A DNA stretch of 64,000 bases from contig OY821519.1 in the NCBI GenBank assembly GCA_963682025.1, forward strand, positions 72,368,525 to 72,432,524, read 5' to 3'. Numbering within the stretch: the stretch's first letter is position 1; each line of letters starts with the position of its first letter. The notes under the pieces were generated by a model. That model made no database searches. It was not told where the DNA came from and saw only the letters and a program-made list of their open reading frames with translations. A program made the position numbers and the translations under genes. This DNA is from Cordilura impudica (taxonomy: Eukaryota > Arthropoda > Insecta > Diptera > Scathophagidae). Below are positions 1 to 10,384 of this stretch, piece by piece.

Positions 1-1
1 A

Positions 2-1933
2 GCTCTTATATTATATAAGAAAAATCTTTTGAAACAGAGGAGAAAACGTGATGTAGAAAGTAGATTAAAAAGAATTAGTAATGTAATCAGAAAAGCTTGC
101 AAGCAGTCAATGAACAACTTTTATTACAGTCATTTAAACCAAATACAACAGGAGCCAAAGAAATGTTGGAAGTTTTTAAATGAAAATCTTGGAAGAAAGT
201 CAAAAAATGAAATAAAAGTAAGAGACGCTGACGGAGAGTTTATTTTAGATAACCATCTAAAGAGTAATTTGTTTAACCAGTACTTTCTTCAAATTCCTAA
301 AACATTAAAACAGCAAATTGATTTTTTACCTGGTGACTCGTGTAATGCTCTTAGAACTTTAGGTCAATGTCAAAGCATCTTTAACTTTTCATATACCACA
401 GAGCTGGAAATAGCTGAACAAATCTCAGAACTTGATGTTACAAAAAGCTCTGGGTCTGACGGGGTTTCAGCAAAAATACTTAAGGTATGTAAGGATGTTA
501 TTTGTCCATATCTTTCGAGAATTTTTAACAGAATGATTGACACCTCAACATATCCACATGATTTAAAAATAGCAAAAATTATACCAATACCAAAAGAATC
601 TAAAGCTACACTAAAAGAAAAGTTTAGACCAATTGCATTGTTACCAATAATTGATAAGATTTTTGAAAAAATACTCTACAAACAGCTTTCTTCATATTTT
701 GAAGTCAATAAATTATTATATAATTGTCAGTATGGCTTTAAAAAAGGATGTGGTACAGAAGAAGCGGTTATAAACGTAATTAATAATATATGTAAAGGTT
801 TGGATGATGGGTTCAGTGGTGTTGGTGGTATTTTTTACGACTTGTCTAAAGCGTTTGATCTTGTGGATCACAATATAATGATAAATAAACTTGAATACTA
901 TGGTGTTAATGGACGAGACTTGTTATTGATACGGAGTTATTTGGAAAATAGAAAGCAGTATGTTGAAGTGAATGGTGAAAAAAGTTTTACTGGTCCCGTT
1001 GAATACGGAGTTCCTCAAGGAAGCGTATTAGGTCCACTTTTATTTAAAATTTATGTAAATGATATAAAAAATCTTCAGTTATTTGGAAAAATGTTTATGT
1101 ACGCGGATGACATAAGTCTTTTTTATCCTTATAAACATGAAACTGTTTTAAAGGCTCATATGGAGTACGATGCTGCATTAATTTCAGAATATTTAAGACT
1201 TAATAGATTGAAACTAAACGCTGAAAAAACTAAAATATTGCGATTTAGGCCTTATTTAGTTCACAATCAAGTTTTTGGCATTTGGGTAGATGGAAAACAA
1301 GTAAATGAAAGTCTTTCAACAAAATACCTTGGTGTGCACTTACAGAGTAATCTTTCATGGGATACACATATTCAGAAACTTAGATCCAAAATACTATCTG
1401 TAGTTGGTCTACTATATAAGTTTAAGAATAAATTCAACACAAAAACAAAATTGGTTATATATCAAGCTTTAATACACAGCCATTTAAACTATTTGCCTAT
1501 TATATATGGTTATAAAAAAACCAATGAATTTAAATCTCTACAGAGAGCTCAAAATAGAGCATTGAAAACAGTTTTTAATTTGCCTCTTACGTATTCAACA
1601 ATACCTTTGTATAAGGACATAGCTTTAAACATTCTTCCTGTACATGGCTTACACAAAATGCAACTTTTACTTTATGTTTTTAAATCTTTGAATAACATTG
1701 GGCATCACACAATAACTTTTTCCAGAAATCAAACAGCTTTCAACACAAGGAATAATTCGAATTTAAGGGTAGCACGATGTCGATTGGAAACCACAAAGCA
1801 GCGCGTAGAACACATTGGTAGTTTGGAGTTTAATAACCTTCCTGAGAATACAAGAAATACTGTTCGAATCTCTATTTTCAAAACAAATGTTAAAAATTAT
1901 CTTTTTCAAAATTTAGAAATGCTTCTATTGTGA
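2..1933 (+). CDS. Non-LTR retrotransposon reverse transcriptase (3' part of ORF2)
   Basis: The frame is open from the window edge to a TGA at 1931-1933, so the protein is cut at the left and its endonuclease part lies outside. A basic linker (about residues 1-60 counted from base 29) precedes the reverse transcriptase domain. Visible blocks are a fingers motif near base 570 (KIIPIPKE), the first catalytic block at about residue 271 (DLSKAFDLVDH), GVPQGSVLGPLLF, and YADD at about residues 358-361. A thumb and C-terminal region follow with no RNase H. This motif style resembles the CR1/L2/jockey group; the exact clade is inferred. No stop or frameshift occurs over 640 codons, so the copy is young or recently active. 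The product would copy element RNA into DNA at the target nick. Confidence 0.9.
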   Translation, partial: ALILYKKNLLKQRRKRDVESRLKRISNVIRKACKQSMNNFYYSHLNQIQQEPKKCWKFLNENLGRKSKNEIKVRDADGEFILDNHLKSNLFNQYFLQIPKTLKQQIDFLPGDSCNALRTLGQCQSIFNFSYTTELEIAEQISELDVTKSSGSDGVSAKILKVCKDVICPYLSRIFNRMIDTSTYPHDLKIAKIIPIPKESKATLKEKFRPIALLPIIDKIFEKILYKQLSSYFEVNKLLYNCQYGFKKGCGTEEAVINVINNICKGLDDGFSGVGGIFYDLSKAFDLVDHNIMINKLEYYGVNGRDLLLIRSYLENRKQYVEVNGEKSFTGPVEYGVPQGSVLGPLLFKIYVNDIKNLQLFGKMFMYADDISLFYPYKHETVLKAHMEYDAALISEYLRLNRLKLNAEKTKILRFRPYLVHNQVFGIWVDGKQVNESLSTKYLGVHLQSNLSWDTHIQKLRSKILSVVGLLYKFKNKFNTKTKLVIYQALIHSHLNYLPIIYGYKKTNEFKSLQRAQNRALKTVFNLPLTYSTIPLYKDIALNILPVHGLHKMQLLLYVFKSLNNIGHHTITFSRNQTAFNTRNNSNLRVARCRLETTKQRVEHIGSLEFNNLPENTRNTVRISIFKTNVKNYLFQNLEMLLL

Positions 1934-2183
1934 TTATTAGTTTGATCTCAGTTATATCTTAAAATTTTGCTTTATTTATTTTTATTATTTTAAAATTTCT
2001 TTTAAAATTTCTTTTAAATTTTTCTTTATTTTAAAATTTGTTAAATATACTTAAGTTTATATAATTTTTATTTGCCAACTCGCCTCAATAATGTCTTCAA
2101 GACGCAGAGGCACAACATATTGTTAAACAATTATTTTATGAATACAGAATATATATATAAAAAAAAAAAAAAAAAAAAAACTT
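1934..2183 (+). mobile_element. 3' UTR and poly(A) tail of the non-LTR element
   Basis: After the stop there is T-rich sequence, then a GC-richer patch at 2075-2115 with a possible small hairpin (GTCTTCAAGAC). An uninterrupted A tract of about 20 bases follows at 2160-2180. A terminal A run is what target-primed reverse transcription leaves, so I place the element's 3' end here. No target-site duplication can be checked because the 5' end is outside the window. Confidence 0.7.
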
Positions 2184-2253
2184 AAATGTTTATTAAATTC
2201 ATTTGCAGCACTAACGACGTATGTCAACCTACGTTTGATCACTGACAAATTAT

Positions 2254-2500
2254 TAATGTGTAAACATCTATACGCGCAGAAGGGTAAATTTTTATTTCAC
2301 AATACAATCACAAAAACAGTGTACATGTGAGAGTCACATCTTACGCGTAACATGTGAGCATTAAGACAAATCGGTGCGACATGATTGTTTGGTGAAGAAA
2401 TTATTACATGAAATAAACTTTTTGTCGCTGTTTTCTGCATTTTATTTATTACCAGATGTTTACACATCTCCCCGGTGATCGGACTCACATGATTTTTTTT
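2254..2500 (+). mobile_element. Short TIR element, 'TGTAAACATCTA' family, compact copy
   Basis: It is bounded by GTGTAAACATCTA at about 2257 and the inverted AGATGTTTACAC at about 2456-2468. A conserved flank follows (CCCCGGTGATCGGACTCACA, 2473-2492). The interior matches, in reverse orientation, the end of a much larger copy at 13795-16330 (shared CACAATACAATCACAAAAAC). The right flank recurs at 59998-60023. It has no coding capacity. The superfamily is not recognised. Confidence 0.65.
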
Positions 2501-3828
2501 TTTTCAGAAAGCGACACATAGCGACATACGTTGTTATAAATGAAAAAAAATGCAAAATTATTTTGGATTTTTTTTTTCAGTTTATAACCACTTATAAAAA
2601 CTTGTGTGTTTATTTCTGTTATTTTATGTCACTATTATTCTTGATACGTTGTTATATTCTCATCCTAAGTCCCGTTATCTTTTTGTGGACAAACAAAAAA
2701 ATCCATTTTTCAAGCAAAAACAACTTATGTCTACATGGGTGGTTCCATTGGTAGTTTTCTTTTTCAAAGAAAACGACGTTTGTCGACATAAGATGTTTTA
2801 TCTGCACACGCTTTAAGTGTTATTTACATATTGTTTCTTCGTCCCTCTCTAGGATCAATTCCTCTGAAGATTTTTGACTCAAAATTTTATATAAAGTATT
2901 TATTGCCCATATCTACAGGACTGTTAAATGAAAAGCTCTAAAAACTTTAAATCGAGCCCATAATTTCAAATATAACGTTTTTTGGCTCCCCTGAACATTT
3001 TGATTTTATGACATACGCGCTTATTCTAGAAAACCACAGAATTATCTATCATATCGCTTTTAACTTAATTGATCATTTTAAGCCATTTGGGTTTTTTTCG
3101 TTGCAAAAATCATAACTTTTAAGCTAATTAAGATATTTTAAAACTAAGAATAGATTTTAAAAAATTACTTTAAATGAGTGCTTTAAAATGAGTGCTGGCG
3201 GAGGGCACTAAGTCCACAGGAGCTTCAATATTTCCTATCAAAGTTCAATATTATTTTGCTTCTAATATTACATGTAGCAAATATAAAGACAATGTGTTGA
3301 AATTTGGAATTTAAAGTGTTTTCGACCCAAAGACGAACCCTACCTAAATTTGTTGGAACCGGCCCTTGTTTGGACCTAGTTCCGATACAAATTTTCCGTA
3401 AAAATTAGTTGTAATGCCAATGAATGTAGCAAATGTTATCCTATTGCAATGAAATTTGAATCATAAGGGTTTATTAGGCCAGTGAGAGATTGATAAAAAT
3501 ATCTTTGAAATCGCTCCAGGTTTGGACCTAACCCCCATACAAATTTTCTTCAAAAATTTGTTAAAATGCCACAAAAGATGCCAAATTTGCAAATTTCTAT
3601 ATTATATTTAAAAAATTTAAAAAATAGTGCAAAAAACATTGTAAAATTTTATTGGAATCACCACTTTTTTATAAAGAAAAAAACCCAAAACTCAAAAATT
3701 CCAAATTTCACAAAGAAATTTTATTAATTAACCACTCAAACGACCTAAAAGTTCATAATACATATTGTTTAAATGCGAAAGTCTAGAAAAAAATACCACT
3801 CTAATATACCATGTAAAACTAATATTAA
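2501..3828. other. Intergenic/intronic AT-rich sequence, no gene seen
   Basis: No convincing coding frame. Two roughly 150-bp related units lie at about 3370-3410 and 3523-3570, sharing the pattern GGACCTA..CCATACAAATTTTC. This suggests an old interspersed repeat with internal duplication. The rest is unremarkable AT-rich DNA. Confidence 0.4.
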
Positions 3829-4824
3829 ATTGTAGCAGATATTGTGATGGAGAAACTATTTCGAAAAACAATAAATAAACTTGACAAGAAACCTAGACTT
3901 CTTACGAAATACGTGGACGATTTATTTTGCATCATAAATACAAGTGAGATAGATAATATACTCAGGCAGCTAAACAGTTTTCACTACAATATCAAATTTA
4001 CCATCGAGGAGGAAGACTGCGGAAGATTGCCTTATCCAGATACATTAGTTATAAGGAAAGGAAACCAAATTAAAATAGATTGGAACCAAAAACCAACATC
4101 GTCAGGGAGAATAATCAATTATCACTCATGCCAGACAAGAAATATGATCATGAATACAGCAAACAATTTTATTAAGAGGGTCTTAACGATCAGTGACAAA
4201 CAGTTTCAAAACGATAACATGAAGAGGATACAAGACATATTAAAAAAGAACTCATTCGCGGAGAACATAATTAAAAAACTTGTTAAAATAAATAGAAATA
4301 ATACTAACAACGTCATTAAAGAGAAACCTACAAAATCATACAAATCGGTAACCTACGTACCCAGAATCTCGGAGCATATTGAGAAATCGGACATATACAA
4401 GAAGGAAAAATACAAAATAGCACCAAAAGCTGTCAACACATTAATACAACTTTTCTCCAACACGAAGAGCAAAATAAACAAACTTGATAAATCAAATCTA
4501 ATATATTTAATAAATTGCGAAGGTGAAAAAAGCAACATATGCAATCAGGTATATGTTGGAAAAACTAAGAATAAATTAAAAACTAGATTAGCAGGACATA
4601 AATCAGACCTGAGAAATTGAAAAAACTTTACAACACAAAAAACAGCACTTGCGGCCCACTGTGCGGAGAGAGGACATACACCAGACTTTGAAAATGTGGA
4701 GATTTTACATACCGAAGAGAATTATAAGAGACGCTTTACATTGGAAATGCTACACATCATTAACATACCAAAGAAAAAGAGAATAAATTATAAAACGGAC
4801 ACAGAAAATTGTGCACATATGTAG
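3829..4824 (+). pseudogene. Penelope-like element: RT C-terminus plus GIY-YIG endonuclease
   Basis: The frame is read from about 3829 to a stop at 4822-4824 with one in-frame TGA at 4618-4620. The N-terminal part carries the Penelope RT catalytic box KYVDDLF (aspartates at 3916-3921) followed by LPYPDTLVIRKGNQIKIDW and QKPTSSGR, typical of Penelope RT end motifs. The C-terminal part holds YLINC..VYVGKTKNKLKTRLAGH, the GIY-YIG nuclease core. After the TGA the same frame continues with AAHCAERGHTPDF and further family residues. The 5' two-thirds of the RT is missing, so the copy is truncated and carries one nonsense change. It encodes no working element. Confidence 0.88.
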
Positions 4825-5002
4825 CTATAGACATATAATTAGAACAATAAAATAAGATCACTTAGTGCAATATTAGATGTAAACTCGTTGTCACGTCATG
4901 TATGTTTAATTATTGTTACGTTTTCTATCTATTTTTATGTTTGTTATTGTCTTTGTTGAACAGTGGTGTAATTATATTTTATTCTTCTTATACTTTAAGA
5001 TC

Positions 5003-5044
5003 CTGAAGATGCCAACCAGAGGTTGGCGAAATATTGAAAAATAA
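5003..5044 (+). ncRNA. Hammerhead-ribozyme-like core at the Penelope element 3' end
   Basis: CTGAAGA (5003-5009) fits the CUGANGA box. It is followed by a perfect 7-bp stem (GCCAACC 5011-5017, AGA loop, GGTTGGC 5021-5027) and then GAAA (5028-5031). A 4-bp stem III candidate with GAAA loop follows (TATT/AATA). Penelope-like elements are known to carry hammerhead motifs in their terminal repeats, so the position is apt. Stem I is not convincing on the 3' side and the base after stem III is A rather than U, so this copy may be truncated or inactive. Confidence 0.5.
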
Positions 5045-5045
5045 A

Positions 5046-5430
5046 TTAATAAAAATAAAAAATTTTAAATATTTTAAATATTAATATATTAATGCTATAA
5101 ATCCTAAGTTATTTAGTATATTTTTTTTTTTAACAACGATAATTATTTTTATTAGTTAGTTCTCTTTAAAATAGTCATTAATATTGGCAGTCATATATAA
5201 TAGACTTAACATATCGGAGCTATAATTATGTTCTTCCAAACCCTTTCGAGATCTTACATGTCTTCGTGATGAAATTAGTGGCTCTGAAGAGGCCGCCAAC
5301 ATATTGAAAAGTTTCTATTTGCTTTCGTTGTTTTAAATTTTTAAGTGCAAATTTTTTATTATGATAACTTCAGTTTTGACCTGTCATCAGGTCAAAAGTT
5401 TCTAATTGTTGTAAAACACATATAGTGTAA
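5046..5430. other. AT-rich spacer between Penelope remnant and 3.2-kb transposon
   Basis: No gene seen. A second CTGAAGA-containing stretch (about 5284-5312, with CCGCCAACATATTGAAAAG) resembles the Penelope terminal motif and may be a decayed copy of it. Confidence 0.35.
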
Positions 5431-5550
5431 ATTTTCGATCTTTAAAAAATAATCCAGGTAGCGCAGGCAAACTTTTTTATTTATTTTTTTAATTTATTTT
5501 TTATTGTAAATTTCTTATTATATTGAATTCATTAACAGAATTTGAACACT
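5431..5550 (+). repeat. Left direct repeat flanking the 3.2-kb transposon
   Basis: About 100 bases (AATCCAGGTAGCGCAGGC and, further on, ATTGAATTCATTAACA) recur in the same orientation just beyond the transposon's right end at 8785-8862 (AATTCAGGCAGCGTAAGC, ATTGAATTCATTAACA). Identity is high but imperfect, and the right copy is shorter between the two blocks. It is too long for a target-site duplication of any family I know. Confidence 0.65.
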
Positions 5551-5555
5551 AATAA

Positions 5556-5990
5556 CACTGTGGAACAAATTCAGGTTAGCAAAAGTTAGGTCGATTCTGA
5601 GAGTGAGGGGCGAAAATAGAGACTAAATTAGAAGACCAGTATCGCGGCATTTGTTTATGTTAGTTCGAATTTTTTTTTAATCGACCTTCGAACTTTGCAG
5701 TCAAATGCCGATTTTCAGCATATTGTTTATATGGTTTTTTGGTTATAACTCTACGACTAATCTATATTTTTTCAATCTGTAAAAGCCAAATTATTGCTAG
5801 AGACCTGTGCAACAATCAAAATTTTTTAAAAAATTTATTTAGAAAATTTTTGTGGTGCTTATGTAGCAAAATGTTGGAAAAAATATTTTTTGAAAATATT
5901 TTCCACAAAACTAAGCATTTTTTGCTCTCTACTTGATCTATAATATGCTTCTCAGTTTCTTCAATACATTTCATTTCAAAAGAAAATGGT
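5556..5990 (+). repeat. Left terminal inverted repeat of family A
   Basis: Reverse complement of 8342-8787. Shared landmarks in order are the GGTTAGCAAAAGT block, CTTCGAACTTTGCAGTCAAA, CCATATAAAC (as complement), AGAGACCTGTG, and GCTTCTCAGTTTCTTCAATA near the inner edge. Confidence 0.85.
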
Positions 5991-6301
5991 CTTAGTCGAT
6001 AATTTGCATTAAAACTCCCAAAACCATAAAATAAATAGCGATTTAGGTAGAAGTAATTAAAAAGGGAGTTCCAAGAATTAGGAATTAGTAAAACAACTTT
6101 TTTGTAGTGATGTAGGTAGTGATTTTTTTTTTATTTCGTACAAGCGAACTAATTTCAAAAATGAAGATTCAGTTAAGACTCGAAACTCAGCCGAAACTGA
6201 TGTCTTTTAATTTTCGCTCGTTTGTGAGTGATTTAAGTTAAGTGCATCGGTTTCGTAAAAATTAAAAAAAAAAACATTGTATAATATATATTGTATTAAA
6301 A

Positions 6302-8162
6302 ATGTCAGAGCCAAAATGTAAAATGGACCATTTTTGTAATGTTTGTGGACGTTTCGTAGCAAGCGATGGAAAATGTGGCAATACGAGTGATTTTTTTTTT
6401 TTTTTGGAAGCCTATAAACAATATTTCTCGCAAGAGTTTATCACTGACGTAAACTATGCCCCTAAAAAAGTTTGCTTTAATTGCTATTCGACTCTTATGC
6501 AATGGAAAAGTGCAAACAGGAGGGCTATGCCTTTTGGTATACCAATGATGTGGTTAGACAACAGCCCGCATCAAGAAGAAAATTGCTATGGATGTATCAA
6601 CTACCATAAAACTTTGAATAGAAGGAAAGCAAAGAATAAAACTTATGTAGCAGTGCCAAGTGTCCAATTACCATTGCCGCACTCAGAATTCGTTCCAGTA
6701 CCAACATACCGAAGTATTGCTCTTCAAACAGATATCAGTACTATAACCGCCGCTGCTACATCCATGGATTTCTTCTCAGAATACGACCCTGGTGAAGGTA
6801 CATCCTATGAAATATCAAAGGACCCAATCCTAGTCACACAAAACCAATTGGATGGAATTGTTGCAAATTTGTATTTGACTCAGAAACAATCAGAACTACT
6901 GGCTTCATTTTTGAAAGGAAATAATTTGCTGGCGAAAGGTACCAAAGTAACGGCATATCGAAAACGCCAAGAAGAGTTAGAAAAGTTCTGCAATGTGAAT
7001 GTTGCAAAAATTTTCGCTTATTGCAACGATATTGAAAAGTTAATGGAGACGATAGGGTTAACCTATAAAAAAGATGAATGGCGTTTATTCATCGATAGTT
7101 CACTAATCAGCTTAAAAGTTGTGCATTTGTGAATGCCTTCTGTTCCGATTATGTATAGCTCTGACACTAGTGAAAATTTCGATAATTTGAAACACATTCT
7201 GGAAGTAGTCAAATATAACGAACACCAGAGACGCATTTGCTGCGACCTCAAAATAGTTTCATTGATTACAGGCTTAACAGCATCTGGCCGTCCAAAATAT
7301 CCGTATTTTTTGTGCGATTGGGATTCACTATACGGAGAAGGTATTAAAGAAATAAACCAGTACAAACAGCATAACTGGAATAGTCGCATTGGACGGAAAT
7401 GGCTTAAAGAAAATAGGCTACACGAAAGTCTTGTTCCTGAAATAAAAATTTTGTTGCCGTTGCTCCACATTAAACTTGGCATTGCTAAAAATTTTTTGAA
7501 ATGTATCGCAAAAAGACCAGCAGTATTGAACCACTTAAAAGACATTTTCCCAAGACTAAATAACGCCAAAATTCAGGAAAGGGTTGTTAATGGTCCCGAC
7601 ATACGGAAACTAATGAGTCGTCAAGATGTTGACCAAGTTCTGACAGACCGAGAATTAAATGCATGGCTCGCATTGAAAGCAGTCATTAAAGGACTTTTGG
7701 GTAAAGAACGCAAAGACAACTACAGGCAATCTGTTGCAAACATGTTGGCAGCTTTCGATGAAATTGGGGTTAATATGTCGTACAAAATTCATCTCTTGCA
7801 TCAGCATCTTGATCAACTCGCTCAACAGTTGCCAACTGAATCTGATGAGCAAGGCGAACGTTATCACCAAACTGCGCTTCCATTTGATATAAGGTAACTA
7901 TAGAGTGTGCATATTTTGAAATCCTAGATTTTTCCAATATCTTTGTCAGAGTGCACAATTTAAATACGTTAACGATTGAAAACTATTTTTATTTCAGGTA
8001 CAGAGGAAAGAAATCTGAATCGCTGTAATTTGTTGGTGGTATAAAAACACCTTTGAAGAAGAGGAAGAAGGGGAAGACAAAAATAACCAAGATATTAGAG
8101 AGAGCAGTGATGTTGATCCACAGCCGCCTGCTGAACGGCAACTGGCCAAATCATTAATTTAA
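6302..8162 (+). pseudogene. Family A transposase-like protein (two exons, one nonsense, one frameshift)
   Basis: Exon 1 is 6302-7893. A single in-frame TGA at 7130-7132 splits it, and the frame continues directly beyond. The N-terminus has three cysteine pairs (CNVC, CFNC, CYGC, about residues 12-100), likely a zinc-binding DNA-recognition region. A PSVQLPLPHSEFVPVP linker follows. A candidate acidic triad is RLFIDSS (Asp about 265), CCDLKI (base 7244) and DEQGERYHQ (Glu at 7856), with LLPLLHIKLG between. An intron fits GTAACT at 7894 to TTTCAG at 7997. Exon 2 starts 7998 (RYRGKKSESL), then needs a frameshift to reach ICWWYKN and an acidic tail ending 8162. Related proteins with the same motif order (FLCDWDS, HIKLG, DEQGER.H) are widespread in animal genomes. 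The RNase-H-like catalytic reading is inference. Confidence 0.75.
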
Positions 8163-8341
8163 TTTATTTAATTTTTTGGCTTAAAACTTTTCATAACTAA
8201 CATTTCAAAAATATATTTTTTTTCCATATTTTTATAATTTCTTTTTCAATGTTTCTTCAAAACCAACCCTGAACAAAATTGGTACATAAAAAATGAGAAG
8301 TAAATTAATATTAAGCTGGAAAACGCAAGTTTTCTATTATG

Positions 8342-8787
8342 ATTCTTTTCTTTTGAAATGAAATTTATTGAAGAAACTGAGAAGCATATTATAGGTCAAA
8401 GAGAAAGCAAAAAAGAGTTAGTTTTGTGGAAAACATTTTCAAAAAGCATGAAAAAAAATAATTTTTCCAATATTTTGCTTCATAAGCACCACAAAAATTT
8501 TCTAAATCAATTTTTTTTAAAAATTTTAATTGTTTCACAGGTCTCTAGCAATAATTTAGCTTCTACAGATTGAAAAAATATCGATTATTCGACGAGTTAT
8601 TGCCAAAAAACCATATAAACAATATGCTGAAAATCGGCATTTGACTGCAAAGTTCGAAGGGCGATTAAAAAAAATCGAACTAACATAAACAAACGCCGCG
8701 ATACGGGTCTTCTAATTTAGCCTTTTTTTTCACCCCGCACTCTCAGAATCAACCTTACTTTTGCTAACCTGAATTTGTCCCACAGTG
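8342..8787 (-). repeat. Right terminal inverted repeat of family A
   Basis: Inverted counterpart of 5556-5990. It ends in CCTGAATTTGTCCCACAGTG. Its outer 180 bases match the isolated fragment at 54540-54721. Confidence 0.85.
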
Positions 8788-8862
8788 AAATTTTAGGTCG
8801 TTTAAAAATAATTCAGGCAGCGTAAGCGGATTTTTCATTGCATTGAATTCATTAACAAAATT
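8785..8862 (+). repeat. Right direct repeat flanking family A element
   Basis: Matches 5431-5540 in direct orientation (see the left repeat). The shared ATTGAATTCATTAACA lies at about 8841-8856. Confidence 0.6.
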
Positions 8863-10222
8863 TTGATGATCATTGCCTTCCAGAATTTGTAGATTTTATT
8901 ATTGTCAATACATAAAAATTATAAAACATTAATAATCTTCTTAAAAACACTTCAAAATAAACTATGAAAAAAGTTAAAATTTCCGTTTTCAAGCACCAAA
9001 AAAAATCGTGAAAAGTAATATAAAAATCTACAAAAATTAGGTAATATTTGGTATTTTATTACCTTTAAAATAAGCCATATAACTTTAAAATCGATTAATT
9101 TTTCACTGAGTTATGGTAAAACACGTCTACCCATCTATCCAGTGTATGTCAAGATGTTTTTACAACTTTATGATCGGTGCGTGCAGACTGGCAAATATAT
9201 GCAGCCATGTTCACTTTAGCTAGTTAGAGTATTGTATTAATAAACCATTTTAGGTAATATCTCAGTAAACATATTTAAACATTTTTAGTTCTATTCTATC
9301 AAAATAGCAAAAACCTACCCAAATATAGTATATTTGAAAAACTAAGACTGTAGAAAAACTAAATGACAAAAAAACATCAATTTTATTTTGTTTCAAACGA
9401 CATCAAAAACATTATGATCGGTTTTCTAGTTTGCCTACAATTTTATTTAAAAGAGGATATTTTTCAAAAAATCTGGCGCCTTTTTCTAAAAGCTAAAAAT
9501 ATTTCAACTTTGAGGAGCTCTATCATCCATAATTTTTTTCGATTTTAAAATCGTTTACTGAATCTTAATCTGTGAGATATCCCTTATTCTTTACATTCAT
9601 TGATTTTTTCTGAATGCTACTATCAAATTTTTGATTTTTGCCACGCTATTTGGGGAAAGGCGCCACTGTTAGTGATTTTTCACTAACAACAAAATGTGTT
9701 TTCAACTCAAGCCACATACTCAGAATAGATTTAATAACTCTTTTTATAAGCAAATCATAACTTTTCTTGGAATATCAGATCTTTGGTAATAAACTTATAT
9801 ATCTTATTATATAACTTTTGTCTTACTGGCGAGTTAGAGAACAGAAAAAATGTAATATACATTTAAATGGCCTGGTGTATATTATGGGCCTGGTTGAGTA
9901 AATCACTTTTCAATATTCAGAATTTTTAATTCACCCTGAAGTTATCAGCTAAAAACATTTTTAGTATTTATGAGTATTTAATCCGATCCGCCGAAGAGCT
10001 GAATTAGTTCTCTAAATGCATTAACATATAAGTTATATTTTTTCTTTTATTAAAAATGGCCCACCCTTGTAATTATTTAATTTTAGTATGAAATCTTTTA
10101 CAACACAATTTTGAAATAATAATAAATTTTCTTCTCTTTTTAATATTCTTCTTCTACAATCCTGTATTATTATTTTTTATATATACTTTTAATTTATTAC
10201 AATCGAAAAAAATACAAATTAG
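8863..10222. other. AT-rich sequence upstream of host exon 1
   Basis: Long A/T tracts with no sustained frame of coding quality. It is likely intron of the host gene (the acceptor of exon 1 is at 10221-10222), but no upstream exon was recognised, so the 5' end of the gene lies outside or was missed. Confidence 0.4.
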
Positions 10223-10384
10223 CTGGTTGCAATAATGAAATGGCACATAGCGGTGATATATCGATGATCTCACCACCAACATCGTCTTCGATATCAAACG
10301 ACCAAGATCCATTTGGACAATTGCCACCGCTTCTACCGCCATTGCGTTCAACACAAATCTTACAACCATTAACGGAATTTCCAG
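10223..10384 (+). CDS. Host gene, exon 1 of 5 visible (Ser/Pro-rich)
   Basis: The acceptor AAATTAG ends at 10222 and the donor CCAG/GTGGGC starts at 10385. Read in phase 1 it gives 53 codons without a stop, including ISPPTSSSISNDQDPFGQL and PPLLPPLRSTQILQPLTEFP. Codon use is GC-richer than the surroundings. The exon ends one base into a codon, and that base completes GTG with the first two bases of 11596-11709, so the join is in frame. The sequence looks like a disordered linker. I do not recognise the gene. No catalytic motif is visible. It is on the same strand and in phase with four further exons up to 61990. Confidence 0.75.

Larger units (their letters stand above)
5556..8787 (+). mobile_element. 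Complete long-TIR DNA transposon, about 3.2 kb, unnamed family (family A)
   Basis: The ends are CACTGTGGAACAAATTCAGG at 5556 and its inverted match CCTGAATTTGTCCCACAGTG ending at 8787. The terminal inverted repeats extend about 435-445 bp (5556 to about 5990 and about 8342 to 8787) with scattered mismatches, so it is not brand new. The interior encodes one broken transposase-like protein (6302-8162). No simple target-site duplication is obvious. A partial TIR of the same family lies at 54540-54721, and a diverged relative with different TIRs but a related protein at 41388-42456. The superfamily is not assigned. Confidence 0.85.

Noticed and set aside
4618..4620. In-frame TGA in the Penelope GIY-YIG domain as readthrough
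   Set aside because: The element is 5'-truncated and a simple nonsense mutation is enough.
3844..4824. GIY-YIG protein as a free-standing homing endonuclease gene
   Set aside because: It is fused downstream of a Penelope RT catalytic box in the same frame.
7130..7132. In-frame TGA in the family A transposase as selenocysteine or programmed readthrough
   Set aside because: A second lesion (frameshift near 8027) and a local deletion around the TGA point to decay. No SECIS-like structure was sought or seen.
7063..7569. 168-codon antisense frame over the family A transposase
   Set aside because: Shadow of the real coding strand, with no motif of its own.
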